Assembly: GCA_963575745.1 (NCBI GenBank)
Contig: CAUYUJ010014348.1
Location: forward strand, 40,001 to 104,000
Length of the DNA stretch: 64,000 nt
Direction: 5' to 3'
DNA from: Prorocentrum cordatum
Lineage: Eukaryota; Sar; Dinophyceae; Prorocentrales; Prorocentraceae
The notes beneath the pieces were generated by a model. That model did no database searches. It was not told the DNA's origin and saw only the letters and a list, made by a program, of their open reading frames with translations. Position numbers and translations under genes: made by a program. Below are positions 1 through 9,939 of this stretch, piece after piece (position 1 is the stretch's first letter; the number at the start of each line of letters is the position of its first letter).

Positions 1-216
1 AAGTCGGAGCCGCACCAACTGCGATGCTATGGAATGTTGTGAACGAGCGCGTTCTGTAGACGCTGGGATGGGGTGGGTGGGTCGAACCAGGCCCCCCCCC
101 TGCCTCAAAGGAGGGGTGGTGGTGGTCCGGACTCGGGAGCACTCCCTAGTGGCAACCGACGACGGCGAGCGCCGGCGCTGGCGTCGGCGGGCAACGACGA
201 CGACGATCGAGCCTCA

Positions 217-585
217 GTAGGATGCTAGTAAGGCTGGATCGAGCCCGAAGAAGATCCGATTAGAGCGGGGTCGGGTCCCACTGGGATGCAATAAAAGCTG
301 GATCTAGCTGTAGTAGGATTTTGTTAGACATGAATCGAATCTGACTAGAATTCAAGTCGAGTTGGATCCAGATACGACAGAGTTCTCTTAGAGCTGGCTC
401 GAACCTGGTTAATCTGCTATTGCAGATTAACCGAGGTAAAATCGGATTCATTTTGGAGCTGAAACGAGCCCGAGTCAGATTCAATGAGAGCTGGATCCAG
501 CTATGATCGGATTCGTTTACACTTGGATCGATCCCGACTGGGATGCTTTCAAAGGGACCCGGCCATCGTAGGATTCTATTATGGA
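217..585. repeat. Degenerate tandem repeat, about 32-bp unit
   Basis: A core like GAGCTGGATCNAGCC followed by GGATTC recurs near 231, 261, 296, 327, 359, 390, 421, 456, 486, 521 and 552, a spacing of about 32 bp. Copies are highly diverged. No coding signal was recognised here or in the flanks up to 990. Confidence 0.6.
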
Positions 586-990
586 ATTCTGTCAAGGGGA
601 CGGGGGGGGCGGGAGGGCTGGCGATTCGAACCCCCCCTTGCGTGGAAGTGGGGGGGGTCAGTTTAGAAAGGCGACGCGGGTATCCGACCCTCCCCCCCCA
701 CGTTCTCCAGGCGCTTCACACTGGTTTCTCTTGGGTGGGAAGCGGCTCCGACGTGTCCAAAGATTTGTCACAGGCAATCGTTCACGAAACGCGTCTCTCT
801 CTGACATTTCACCGTGCAAATCTTGCGGCAGAAGTTGTGGCTCACAGGGGTTCTCTGACTGGGCGACCACCTGCCCATCTGCATCGCCAGACAAAGATGC
901 AGAGGGCCTGCGCACGACCTAAAGACAAAGATGGATGCACAAGTGGGCTGTCGGCGCGGACTACTGCCAACACTTGATTCAAGCGCTCCG
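586..990. other. No recognised feature
   Basis: Several short overlapping open frames on both strands, none with a recognisable domain. Contains G and C runs. Confidence 0.5.
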
Positions 991-1168
991 AAATGGGGTC
1001 GGACCAGATGGATTCGGAGGATCGTACCGCATCACCGATGCATCTGCGACGTCGGGATGGGGAAGAGTCGCGCCGAATCGCACCGAGTCGTGCCACTTGC
1101 GACATCTCTACCAGGTCTCGACGGATCGCCGACGCATATGGGATGCGGCGCGATCTTCAGACCCCAAT
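991..1168. mobile_element. Degenerate TIR-D element
   Basis: The left part (GGGGTCGG ... GGAGGATCGNNCCGCATC) and right part (GATGCGGCGCGATCTTC ... CCCCA) are inverted relative to each other and match the better preserved copies at 3565-3740 and 5665-5893. The GATGCATC/CGACGTCG core is eroded. Confidence 0.55.
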
Positions 1169-1170
1169 CT

Positions 1171-1347
1171 GCAGCCGGACCTGGGCCAGAAAAAGCTCCC
1201 TCAAGGACATGCGACCCTCTGTCGGTCAAAACAAACCGAACATCTGAGGGTACCCTCCCCAGGATGCACAGCAACATCCAACAACCACGAAGAACACTAG
1301 GGTACCCTCCTCCAACCGAGCTCGATCTCATACCTCGGTCCGACTGC
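1171..1347. repeat. Rep-E dispersed repeat, copy 1
   Basis: Shares an ordered set of blocks with 15556-15711: CGGACCTGGGCCAGAA, CTCAAGGACATG, GACCCTC, GGGTACCCTCC twice, then ATACCTCGGTCCGACTG. The two ends are weakly complementary (CAGCCGGACC against CGGTCCGACTG), so this may be a non-autonomous TIR element. Confidence 0.65.
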
Positions 1348-1464
1348 ACTCCAGCCCCATTTGTGAGGCCTGGGCTAGTGGGAAAAAATTCGCCAGTCTC
1401 GCATGCTCCACTTGCCGTGCAGCCCAAGCCCCTGCCCACGGGGCTCGACCCCTGCGGACCAACA

Positions 1465-1680
1465 TGTGCCCCCCGCCACCGAATCTCCGCCTCCCCACAT
1501 CCGCCCCTCCCCACCTCCACCCATCCACCTCCACTTCCCCTTCGCCCCCGCCCCCTCCGCCCCTCTCACTCTCCACCTCCGCACATCCACCTCCACAACC
1601 CCCCCCGCCCCCGCCCTCCGCCCCTCTCACTCTCCACCTCCCCCGCTCCACCTCCGCCGTCCCCCCCCCCCCCAAGGAAT
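1465..1680. repeat. C-rich imperfect repeat
   Basis: Purine-poor tract in which the block CGCCCCTCTCACTCTCCACC occurs twice about 70 bp apart, ending in a C14 run. Open frames across it are compositional. The stretch 1681-1982 that follows has no recognisable gene. Confidence 0.6.
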
Positions 1681-1982
1681 CATCCAGAAGGCCCAGAATG
1701 AGGCCCCGAAAGCTTGGATGCAGCGGGCCAGAGACGCCATCGCTCCAGGAGCCTCCAGGGCTCATTTTTGTCCAAGGTCAAGGCTGCCCAGAAAGTTCTG
1801 AGCCACCAGTCCAGACCAGCACCGCACCAGCGTGGATCCCCCCAGCCGCCCCCCCTCCGCCTCACACCTGCCGCCCCCACCGCCTGCCGCCCCCCCACCT
1901 GCCGCGGGAGACGCCGGGCCTTCCCCCGTCGACGCGGCGGACAGCGCCGGGCCAACCCCCCCCCGCGGTGAACAGATCCCCC

Positions 1983-2042
1983 CACCCCCGCAGTGGAAGA
2001 GGACCGGAATGAGGGGCTCTGGTGCAATCTCCTGGCCTGGCG
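1983..2042 (+). repeat. Direct repeat flanking the TIR-A element, left copy
   Basis: GGAATGAGGGGCTCTGGTG followed by AATCTCCTGGCCTGGC lies directly before the TIR-A end at 2043. A close copy lies at 3104-3168, just after the matching right end. Confidence 0.6.
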
Positions 2043-3097
2043 TCAGGTCGGGCATGTCCTCCTACAGGCGGATTGGTGAGGAAAATTAAAGAATAATCCC
2101 AAAGTGCCCCAAACATATCCCAGTGCGACCCTACCTAGGAGTTGGAGCCTCTAGGAAAGCAACATTAGTGGATGCTGTGCTGCGCTATGCTATGCTATGC
2201 TATGCTATGCTATGCTATGCTATGTTATGCTGCGCAATGCTATGCTGGGCTAGGCTAGGCTATGCTATGCTATGCTGCGCTATGCTATGCTGCGCTATGT
2301 TATGCTATGCTATGCTATGCTTTTGATTTACCTTCGCTGTTGCCCTCATTTTTGCCTTTGCTTTTGCTTTTGCTTGGCACCCACGGAGCGCTATGCTATG
2401 CTATGCCATGCTATGCCTATGCTATGCTGCGCTATGCTATGCTATGCTGTGCTGTGCTGTGCTAGGCTGTGCTGCGCTGTGCTATGCTAAGCACTGCTAT
2501 GCTATGCTATGCTGTGCTATGCCACGCTATGCTATGATATGATATGCTATGCTATGCTTGGCTATGCAATGCGATGCTATGCTGTGCTACTGCTGCGCTG
2601 CGCTATGCTGCGCTGCGCTAAGCTAAGCTAAGGTAAGCTAAGCTATGTCAAGCTAAGCTAAGCTAAGCTAAGCTAAGATAAGCTAAGCTAAGCTAAGCTA
2701 AGCTAAGCTAGACTGGGCTAAGCTAAGCTAAGCTGAGCCAAGCCAAGCTAAGCTAATCTAAGCTAATACGATATAAGCTAAGCTAAGCTAAGCTAAGCTA
2801 AGCTAGGCTAGGCTAGGCAAAGCTAAGCTGAGCTAGGCTAAGCTAAGCTCATATGATATAAGCTAAGTTAAGCTAAGCTAAGCTAAGCTTAGCTAAGCTA
2901 AGCTGGGTGAACCCAGGGGGCGCAACTGGGGGAACCGCAGGGCGGATGCCAGGGGGCGCGTGGAACACTGCCCGGCCCTTTAAGCATACCGAGTAAGAAC
3001 CCTTCTAGGCAGAGCCTAGGTAGGGAATAATCAAAGAGTAAACGCGAAACATCGCCCCCATATTTTTGGGGGGACAAGAGGGACGCGCCCGACTTAA
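2043..3097. mobile_element. Long TIR-A element enclosing a pentamer satellite
   Basis: The left end at 2043 (TCAGGTCGGGCATGTCC, CTACAGGCGGATT, then an A-rich stretch) and the right end finishing near 3097 (AACATCGCCCCCATA ... GAGGGACGCGCCCGACTTAA) match the two ends of the short TIR-A copies. Everything between, including the GCTNN pentamer arrays, would be the body. No convincing target duplication was seen at these ends, so the pairing is inferred from end similarity and orientation. Confidence 0.5.
2174..2910. repeat. Pentanucleotide satellite (CTATG)n then (CTAAG)n
   Basis: About 450 bp of CTATG with CTGCG and CTGTG variants pass at about 2620 into about 290 bp of CTAAG. A non-repeat segment at 2322-2388 interrupts the first half. 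Confidence 0.9.
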
Positions 3098-3103
3098 CCC
3101 TAC

Positions 3104-3168
3104 CCCCTCAATGAGGGAGGACTAGAATGAGAGGCTCTGGTGTAATCTTCTGGCCTGGCACAGGGGCA
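3104..3168 (+). repeat. Direct repeat flanking the TIR-A element, right copy
   Basis: GAATGAGAGGCTCTGGTG and TCTTCTGGCCTGGC repeat 1983-2042 with a few substitutions. Confidence 0.6.
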
Positions 3169-3261
3169 TTCGTTTTTCCCAGGTCCCCACCGTGCAGCGT
3201 GCAGCTCCGCCCCTGCTGCCAGGCCTGGCGGCACGTGGCAGCCGAGCCTCGAGCGCCAGGC

Positions 3262-3413
3262 TTAGGTCGGGCATGCCCCCCTACAGGCGGATGTTGGACG
3301 AAAGTTTGAAAAGTACTGCAGCAATATTCTAGGAATATTGAAAAATTGCTCAACATCGTTATTTTTTGAGTACAGTGGGATATTCCTCCTGTAGAGGGAC
3401 ACGCCCGACTAAA
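3262..3413. mobile_element. TIR-A element, short form (152 bp)
   Basis: Begins TTAGGTCGGGCATGCCCCCC and ends GAGGGACACGCCCGACTAAA, giving inverted ends of about 26 bp. It is flanked by CGCCAGGC (3254-3261) and CGCCAGCC (3414-3421), an 8-bp target duplication with one mismatch. The interior is A/T-rich and non-coding. An 8-bp duplication is compatible with hAT-like transposition, but superfamily cannot be settled without an autonomous copy. Confidence 0.8.
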
Positions 3414-3564
3414 CGCCAGCCCAGAGCCAGCGACAAGAGCTTGGGACTTTGCCTGACCAAGGCGCTGGCACGCCCCAGAGCACTGCAACCGTGGGCCGAC
3501 ACGCGATAGGCATCCACCCTCCGCTTTCTCGCGCCGGATCTGGCAGGAGCCTGGCTTGCATGGA

Positions 3565-3740
3565 GGCCTCCTGGATGGGGTCGGCGTAGGGGGGGTCGAA
3601 TGATCGCGGCGCGTCGCCGATGCATCGGCGATGCCGGCGTGGAGAATGTCAGGCCCCACATCGAGCCGCATCGCCGAGGCATCGGCGATGCGGCGCGATC
3701 CTCCGGCCCCATCTACTCTCCGACCCCATCTAGGAGGCCT
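3565..3740. mobile_element. TIR-D element (176 bp)
   Basis: Long inverted ends: GGCCTCCTGGATGGGGTCGG at the left mirrors CCGACCCCATCTAGGAGGCC at the right. Inside lies a palindromic core of CGCCGATGCATCGGCG units. A solo TIR-D end lies at about 4107-4131. Confidence 0.7.
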
Positions 3741-3744
3741 AGAG

Positions 3745-3910
3745 TTAGGCCGGGCCTGTCCCCCTACAGGCGGACTCTTAACGAAAAATACAACATAGCC
3801 TGAAAAAGTACACCGCAAAAATGCAACAAAATGTTCAAAACATCGTCCCCATACGATTTTCTTGTATATTTCGGGAATGTTCCCCCTGTGGAGAGACAGG
3901 CCCGCCTTGC
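3745..3910. mobile_element. TIR-A element, short form, diverged
   Basis: Left end TTAGGCCGGGCCTGTCCCCC with CTACAGGCGGA; right end CCCCCTGTGGAGAGACAGGC then CCGCCTT. It abuts the TIR-D right end. No clean duplication seen. Confidence 0.65.
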
Positions 3911-4106
3911 TCCGACCCCCCCTGGGAGGCCCAGAGCAGGGGAGGAAGAGGCGGGCTTTGGAGAGGGAGCGGACTCGTTTCCCCTGGGTCTCGCCTGGCC
4001 CGGGCCGCCCTTCGTCCGAGCCTCGCTTCGCCCGTCTCTCGCAGTGCCCGCGTCTTGCTCCGCAGGGAGCGGGAGGGGGTGCTGAGCCCTGTCCCTCGGG
4101 CAGGCG
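3911..4106 (+). repeat. Rep-S segmental repeat, copy 1
   Basis: About 195 bp matching 5876-6068 at roughly 90-95 percent by eye, including GGAGCGGACTCGTTTC, GGGCCGCCCTTCGTCCGAGC and GTCTTGCTCCGCAGGGAGCG. It ends in a TIR-D-like end at 4107-4131. Frames run through it but no protein family was recognised. Confidence 0.75.
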
Positions 4107-4254
4107 CCCCGACCCCATCTAGGAGGCCTAGCTAGAGCCCGGCTTGCAAGGCCCAACCTGCTGGGCCCCGACAAATATGCCGCGGGAGAGGGCGGCGAGG
4201 CGGCGGCGCCGCTGCGCCGCCGCCCCCGCTCTCCACTGTCTGCTGCTCCTCCTG

Positions 4255-4435
4255 TTCCCGCGCCCGCTCCCGCTCCTGCTCCTCCTCCTCCTCCTCCTCC
4301 TCCTCCTGCTCCTCCTCCTCCTCCTCCTCCTCCTCCTCCTCCTCCTGCTTCTCCTCCTCCTCCTCCTCCTCCTCCTCCTCCTCCTCCTCCTCCTCCTCCT
4401 CCTCCTCCTCCCCCTGCTCCTCCTCCTACTCCTAC
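4255..4435. repeat. (CTC)n microsatellite, interrupted by the assembly gap
   Basis: Over 150 bp of CTC triplets running directly into the N block. The true array length is unknown. Confidence 0.95.
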
Positions 4436-4535
4436 NNNNNNNNNNNNNNNNNNNNNNNNNNNNNNNNNNNNNNNNNNNNNNNNNNNNNNNNNNNNNNNNN
4501 NNNNNNNNNNNNNNNNNNNNNNNNNNNNNNNNNNN
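4436..4535. other. Assembly gap (100 N)
   Basis: Exactly 100 N, the usual placeholder for a gap of unknown size. Frames crossing it are meaningless. Confidence 0.98.
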
Positions 4536-4594
4536 CCGGCTCGACGCCCGCGTCGCCCGCGCCCGCCCCCTCGCTCTGAGCCCGCCATCGCGGG

Positions 4595-4745
4595 GTGCTG
4601 CGCAGTGTCCCGAACGGTAGGGCCAGCAAGACGCCCGCCACGGAGCACGGAGCTTCTACTGCGAGATGTCCGAGCCTGCGCGTCGCTCCTGCGCGGCCGA
4701 CGCACATACGATACCTGTTTGGGTGGTGCCGATTTCGGGCGCAGC
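4595..4745 (+). repeat. Rep-R dispersed repeat, copy 1
   Basis: Shares GTGTCCCGAACGGTAGGGCC, CGCCCGCCAC, GAGCTTCTACTG and CGACGCACATACGATACCTG with 50505-50645 in the same order. Confidence 0.55.
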
Positions 4746-4757
4746 TCCCACGGGCTA

Positions 4758-4931
4758 CAGTCAACCCGCGGAGTAAGGACGCACGACAAGGATGCAAGGG
4801 CCCTGGAGAGCCCGCCCCAAGGGTACCCTGAGGGGCTGGCCAGCGAAAGTTGCCAGGGATGGGCCGAAGGGGCAAGGATGCAAGGGGTACCCTTGGGACA
4901 AATTGCTCATCCTTACTCCGCGGGTTGACTG
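4758..4931. mobile_element. TIR-B element (174 bp, TA duplication)
   Basis: Inverted ends CAGTCAACCCGCGGAGTAAG and CTTACTCCGCGGGTTGACTG, flanked on both sides by TA (4756-4757, 4932-4933). CAGT-type ends with a TA duplication are characteristic of Tc1/mariner-type non-autonomous elements. The interior repeats AAGGATGCAAGGG in both orientations. Confidence 0.85.
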
Positions 4932-5311
4932 TACCATCCGTGCGCTTGGGGGGGGGGGGGGCTGACACTATGTGTCGTGGACCCCCTCTCTCTGTCGGCT
5001 TCGTCCCCCCCTGGAGGAAATGAGGGGAGCAACAGGAGGAGGTCGAGGAGACGAACTCGCGGCGGCTTTGAACGGCTGAACGCTGTCCCAGACCCACCCC
5101 AATCAGCCAGCGGCTCGGGAATCACGAGAGAAATCGTCCCCCTGTCCGTGTCCCCTGTGCCGCCGCCCCCGATCTTCCGACCGCACCCCTGGGGATCCAG
5201 CAGCGTGGAACGCCTGGGCTCGATCCTGGGCAACAAGAGCCGGGCGGGACACGAGAGGCCTGCAGTGTGCGCCCGAACCTCCGAGCATGCTGGGCCTCAC
5301 AAGCGCGGGCT

Positions 5312-5380
5312 CACTTCCTCCTCCTCCTCCTCCTCCTCCTCCTCCTCCTCCTCTTCCTTCTCCTCCTCCTCCTTCCGCGA
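5312..5380. repeat. (CCT)n microsatellite
   Basis: About 65 bp of near-perfect CCT triplets. Confidence 0.9.
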
Positions 5381-5664
5381 ATGACTGCCCAGAGGCCCCA
5401 GGCTTCGAGGGGGGGGGAACGCGATCGGCGATGGCTTCCCCCCCATCGCGAAGCAAGGACGCTCGATTGCCCATCGATCGATCTCCGCCTCCATGTACTT
5501 CTTGAAGGAGTTGGAGAACCTTGCCAGACTCGCCCCGTCCAGGTGGCGGTGGTCCCCGACCCACCTGACCATCATCAGCTGCCTCGCGCGCGAAGGGGCC
5601 CGCTGCATCGGGGCCAGGGAGGACAGGGGACCGCAGGCGGACGGGCCGCGGGAGGCGCAGGCAG

Positions 5665-5893
5665 AGGCCTCCTAGATGGGGTCGGAGCAGAAGGGGTCGG
5701 AGGATCGCGCCGCATCGCCAATGCATACGGCGATGCATCAGCGATGCATCGGCGATGCACTGTCGACGTCGGCGATGCACCAGCGACGTCGGCGTGGAGA
5801 AAATCGGGCTCCACATCGAACCGCATCGCCGATGCATCGGCGATGCGGCGCGATCCTCCGACCCTATTTGTTCCGACCCCACCTGGGAGGCCA
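5665..5893. mobile_element. TIR-D element (about 229 bp)
   Basis: Starts AGGCCTCCTAGATGGGGTCG and ends CGACCCCACCTGGGAGGCC. Both arms carry GGAGGATCGCGCCGCATCGC or its complement, so the inverted ends are at least 60 bp. The core is a run of GATGCATCGGCGATGC palindromes. Confidence 0.75.
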
Positions 5894-6068
5894 AAGGCAA
5901 GGGAAGGAGGCGGGCTTTGGGGAGGGAGCGGACTCGTTTCTCCCGTGTCTCGCCTGGCCCGGGCCGCCCTTCGTCCGAGCCTCGCTTCGCCCGTCTCTCG
6001 CAATGCCCGCGTCTTGCTCCGCAGGGAGCGGGAGGGGGTGCTGAGCCCTGTCCCTCGGGCAGGCGCTT
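5876..6068 (+). repeat. Rep-S segmental repeat, copy 2
   Basis: Copy of 3911-4106. In both places it follows a TIR-D copy, so TIR-D plus Rep-S may have been duplicated as one block. Confidence 0.75.
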
Positions 6069-6104
6069 CAGAGTCGAGCGACGCCTGGCCTCCAGCGTGA
6101 TTAT

Positions 6105-6274
6105 CAGGCGTCGTGAGGATGCGCGGTAAGGATGCAAGTGCCTTGGGAGGCCATGTCGACACTTTTCGAGGCGGGGCGCGGACAGCGAGAGAGGCCAAGG
6201 ATGGACCGAGGAGGCGAGGATGCAAAGGGGAACCCTGGGAAGGCTGCGCCCGTCCTTACCGTGCGGGGAGACTG
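6105..6274. mobile_element. TIR-B element, degenerate
   Basis: AGGATGCGCGGTAAGGATGC on the left and CGTCCTTACCGTGCGGGGAG plus ACTG on the right match TIR-B ends. The outermost left bases and the TA duplication are eroded. Confidence 0.65.
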
Positions 6275-6518
6275 TGCGATGCGAGATCTAGGCACGACGA
6301 GTCTGAGGGCGCCGTCCTCGTCGAGCGCTGAGCTCCCCGGAATGCCCCAAGGCTGCTGGGGCCCAGCTCCCGGGGGCATCGGGGCTGAGCAGCTTCCGTG
6401 GAGCACCCGCCGACAGGCCGGGGTGCGTGTTGGGGCGCCTGCCGTAGCGCCTAAAGCCACACCCGCCAGTCGGAAGAAATATGTGGAGACAGGAGGCAGG
6501 AAGGCGAATCAGAAAGCA

Positions 6519-6692
6519 CAGTCGGCCCGTATCCATAAGGATGCGCGGTGAGGTTGCAAGGGCCTTGGGAGGCCCATGCGAACGTTTTTCGAATGAGGCT
6601 GGCCAGCGACAGTCGCTGAGGATGGGCCGAAGGGGCAAGGATACAAGGGTACCCTTCGGAAGGTTGCTCATCCTTACTAAGCGGGTTGACTG
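6519..6692. mobile_element. TIR-B element (174 bp)
   Basis: Starts CAGTCGGCCCGTATCC and ends CTTACTAAGCGGGTTGACTG. Flanks are CA and TA, consistent with a TA duplication with one mutated copy. Confidence 0.8.
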
Positions 6693-6812
6693 TAGATTGG
6701 GTTCGGGCCCGCCAAGAGAAGAGCAAACAACGACAAACACATGCCGATTCTTAACGTAGGAAGGCGCCTGAAGTAGATTTGGATCTGGGAAGCCAGAAAT
6801 ACCCACTACCAG
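6693..6812 (+). repeat. Rep-O dispersed repeat, copy 1
   Basis: Shares GATTGGGTTC, GTAGGAAGGCGC, TGAAGTAGATT and CCAGAAATACC with 39985-40095. It starts right at the TIR-B boundary. Confidence 0.6.
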
Positions 6813-6934
6813 CGACCCGCGGGCGTGTATTCTTCTTCTGGAAGACAGGGGAGGGAGGTGTGGTTGTGGGCTGCTGGCCATGGTCACAGACACGAGCCAG
6901 ATGCGGTCGGCACTCGAATTGAGACCAACGGGGG

Positions 6935-7069
6935 CGATGGTGATGATGTGTTGATGATGATGGTGATGATACTGATGATGAGTGATGGGAATGATGATGG
7001 TGCTGGTGATGATGATGATGGTGATGATGATGGTGATGATGATGCTGATGTGAGGATGCTGCTGCTGGA

Positions 7070-7106
<37 letters not shown>

Positions 7107-7140
7107 CTGATGATGATGATGATGATGATGATGGTGGTGC

Positions 7141-7178
<38 letters not shown>

Positions 7179-7255
7179 TGATGATGATAATGAGGATGAT
7201 GGTAATCATCAGCATCATCATCATCAGCATCAACATCATCATCAGCACATCCACG
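6935..7255. repeat. (GAT)n microsatellite, about 320 bp
   Basis: GATGAT triplets with GGT and GCT variants. It explains the Met/Asp-, Ser- and His-rich open frames on both strands. Confidence 0.95.
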
Positions 7256-7599
7256 GAGGGAGTAAGCGGGAAGGGGGGCGTCAAGTGCGCCAGGGTGGGG
7301 GGAAAAGTGCAGCGGGAGGGACAGGGAAGCATCCAGTCAGGGTGGAGAGCCTGCGGGAGGGGAGGAGTGGGCGGTGAGGCGAGGGGAGGAGGAATGTGAG
7401 AGGGGGAGTGGTAGTACTCAGGGCAGAGGAGAGGGAGGGCGAGAGACTCCCCAAGCAGGGCTGGCGCCTTGGGGTTCTTGCCTCGCTCCCTCGAGGAGCC
7501 TCGTGGGCGCCCCACGCTTGGGGGGTGCTGCCTCGCGGGCGCCACGCGATTGAGGGTACGTCGCGGTTGTGCAGCGTTGCCGCCCGTGCCGCAGAGTGG
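7256..7599. other. No recognised gene
   Basis: G-rich then mixed sequence with only short overlapping frames and no recognisable domain. Confidence 0.5.
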
Positions 7600-7920
7600 T
7601 CACCTTGCACAGCACAGCACTCACCGCATTGCTTGCACGACGTGGCTTTCGCCACACAGCTTGCACCGCACAGTCTCCACCCGCATTGCTCACACCACAC
7701 AGCTTACACGGTACAGCTCTTACCACATGGCTTTAGACAGCATTGCTTACACCACACAGCTTACATCGCATAGCTTGCACACGAAAGCTTACATCCTATA
7801 GCTTGCAGCACGTATCTTCCACTTCCACTTCACATCGCATAGCTCACGCGACATAGCTTACACTGTAGCCTTCATCTTCAGAACTCAGACCACACAACTC
7901 ACACGTTATGATTTGCACCA
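7600..7920. repeat. Degenerate minisatellite, about 16-20 bp unit
   Basis: Variants of CACACAGCTTACACCGCATA recur across about 300 bp with drifting spacing. Confidence 0.6.
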
Positions 7921-8017
7921 TCCACAATGCAATAACGCACTGTTTGGGGCCCGCAATGGCTGCCACACGTGCGTCAAAACATAGAACAACGAGAGAGAAA
8001 GAAAGAATACAGAGGGG

Positions 8018-8050
8018 AGGGGATGGAGAAAGAGAGAGAGAGAGAGAGAG
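8018..8050. repeat. (GA)n microsatellite
   Basis: AGAGAGAG run of about 30 bp just before the 90-bp satellite. Confidence 0.85.
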
Positions 8051-8109
8051 TCAACAAACTAATCAGCCTGGCGAAGAACCCAACCATATGCAGTTGTGAG
8101 TAGCCCAGT

Positions 8110-9310
8110 TGTGAGTACCGTCTTCGGTGGAACTCCCCACACGGCCACGAAACGTGTGAGGGGTGTTCCAAAATTGGCGCGGTGGGAATATGCGAACGCA
8201 GCCACCGGGGGTTTCGATGGAAGTCTCCACGGGGCGACGAAGCGCGTGAGGGGTGTGCCAACATCGGTGCGGTGGGCGCATGCGGACGCAGCCACTGGGG
8301 CCTTTGGTGTAGTTCCCTATGGGTCCACGAAGGGTGTGAGGGGTGTGCCCGCATGGGTGCGGTGGGCGCATGCGAACGCACACAGTGGGACCTTCGGTGG
8401 AGGTTTTTCACGGGGCCGCGAAACGTGAGGGGTGTACCGACATGGGTGCGAATGCAGCCAGTGGGGCCGTCGGTGGAGCTCCGTATGGGGCCTCGAAGCG
8501 TGTGAGGGGTGTGCCGACATGGGTGCGGTAGGCGCATGCGAATGAAGCCACTAGAGCCTTCGGTGGAGCTCCTTATCGACATGGGTGCGGTGGGCGCATG
8601 CGAACGCAGCCAATGGGGCCGCTGGTGGAGCTCCGCATGGGGCCACGAAGCGTGTGATGGGTGTGCCGGAATTGGTGCGGTGGGCGCATGCGAACGCAGC
8701 CAGTGAGGCCGTCGGTGGGGCTCTACGAGGGGTGTGCCGACATGAGGTCGGTGGGCGCGTGAGAACGCAGCCAGTGAGGCCGTCGATGGAGCTCCTTACG
8801 GGGCCTCGAAGCGTGTGAGGGGTGTGTCGATAGGCGCATGCGAATGAAGCCACTAGAGCCTTCGGTGGAGCTCCTTATCGACATGGGTGCGGTGGGCGCA
8901 TGCGAACGCAGCCAATGGGGCCGCTGGTGGAGCTCCGCATGGGGCCACGAAGCGTGTGATGGGTGTGCCGGAATTGGTGCGGTGGGCGCATGCGAACGCA
9001 GCCAGTGAGGCCGTCGGTGGGGCTCTACGAGGGGTGTGCCGACATGAGTTCGGTGGGCGCCTGCGAACGCAGCCAGTGAGGCTTTCGGTGGAGCTCCTTA
9101 CGGGGCCTCGAAGCGTGTGAGGGGTGTGCCGACATGGGTGCGGTAGGCGCATGCGGACCCAGCCACTGGGGCCTTCGGTGGAGACCCCTGTAGGTCCACG
9201 AAACGTGTGAGATGTGTGCCGACGTGTGTGCAGAGGGCGCAAGCGAACGCAACCACTGGGGCCTTCAATGGAGCTCCTTACGGGACCTTGGAACGTGTGA
9301 GGGGCGTGCT
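8110..9310. repeat. 90-bp satellite, about 13 units, with a 302-bp higher-order repeat
   Basis: The unit contains GTGTGCCGACATGGGTGCGG, TGGGCGCATGCGAACGCAGC, CTTCGGTGGAGCTCC and CGAAGCGTGTGAGGG. Because 90 is a multiple of three, open frames run through the array on both strands with a 30-residue period. The plus frame reads MRWAHANAANGA and related blocks; the minus frame is rich in HPSHASRP-like blocks. A block starting at 8531 is repeated nearly exactly from 8833 (offset 302 bp). No known protein repeat was recognised, so this is treated as satellite DNA; a repetitive protein gene is a weaker alternative. Confidence 0.85.
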
Positions 9311-9939
9311 GAAATAATTGAATGGTGCGGACAACAGCCGTAAGGAGGGGGATGAGGGGGGGGCAGCTGGAGGAGAACGTAGGGCGCTGCCCAGGACCCT
9401 CAGCAATCCCTACCTTGCAGATCCACAAACTGTGGACGCCAAGAAAAAAGCGACCACCCAGATCATCATCACCGACTGCACCAACAACAACAGCGTGCCC
9501 GAATACGTCTTCCACACGCGTTACTTTCTCCTGCTGTCAGACATCAGCGCCGGCAACGGCTGACGAGTTTGACCCAGGTTATGTATATCATATCTGCGCA
9601 GCAGCAAAGGAAACGACCAACCCTACCAACCAGCCACGCGACCGCTACAGAGAACCGCTGCAGAGGCGGGCAACCCCAACGCGATCCCACCATAGTGTGA
9701 TCGACGTCAACTCCGACGTCCACCACAATGCAGACACGCTGCCCGTGGCACGGGCTAACCTCAACAGAAGAGCACCTGCATTACTCCCGCTACCCTGGGC
9801 TGAGAGGAGAACGCCGCCCTCATGCCCAGACAGGACCTGCATAACAGGTGGCCTGTCAGTGCGCCACTCTCCATACCAATTGTGTTCTTCAGCGACCGAC
9901 ATCCACCAATTTTGCTCCAAGGCACCTACCCCCGCCGAA
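9311..9939. other. No recognised gene
   Basis: A 260-codon plus-strand frame starts at 9322 and ends at 10104. It has no domain I recognise and most of it is Pro/Thr-rich. Coding status unknown. Confidence 0.4.

Noticed and set aside
610-640. tRNA T-arm-like GGGTTCGAATC on the minus strand
   Set aside because: The surrounding bases do not form a 5-bp T stem, acceptor stem or D arm.
715-790. U5 snRNA-like CTGGTTTCTCTT
   Set aside because: Only 12 bases match; the U5 loop and flanking stems are absent.
2043-3097. 8-bp target duplication for the pentamer-bearing TIR-A pair
   Set aside because: GCCTGGCG on the left does not match any octamer after the right end; the 50-bp flanking direct repeat is too long and offset by about 7 bp or more to be a target duplication.
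8110-9310. CRISPR-like array
   Set aside because: The 90-bp units are contiguous with no unique spacers; this is a eukaryotic satellite.
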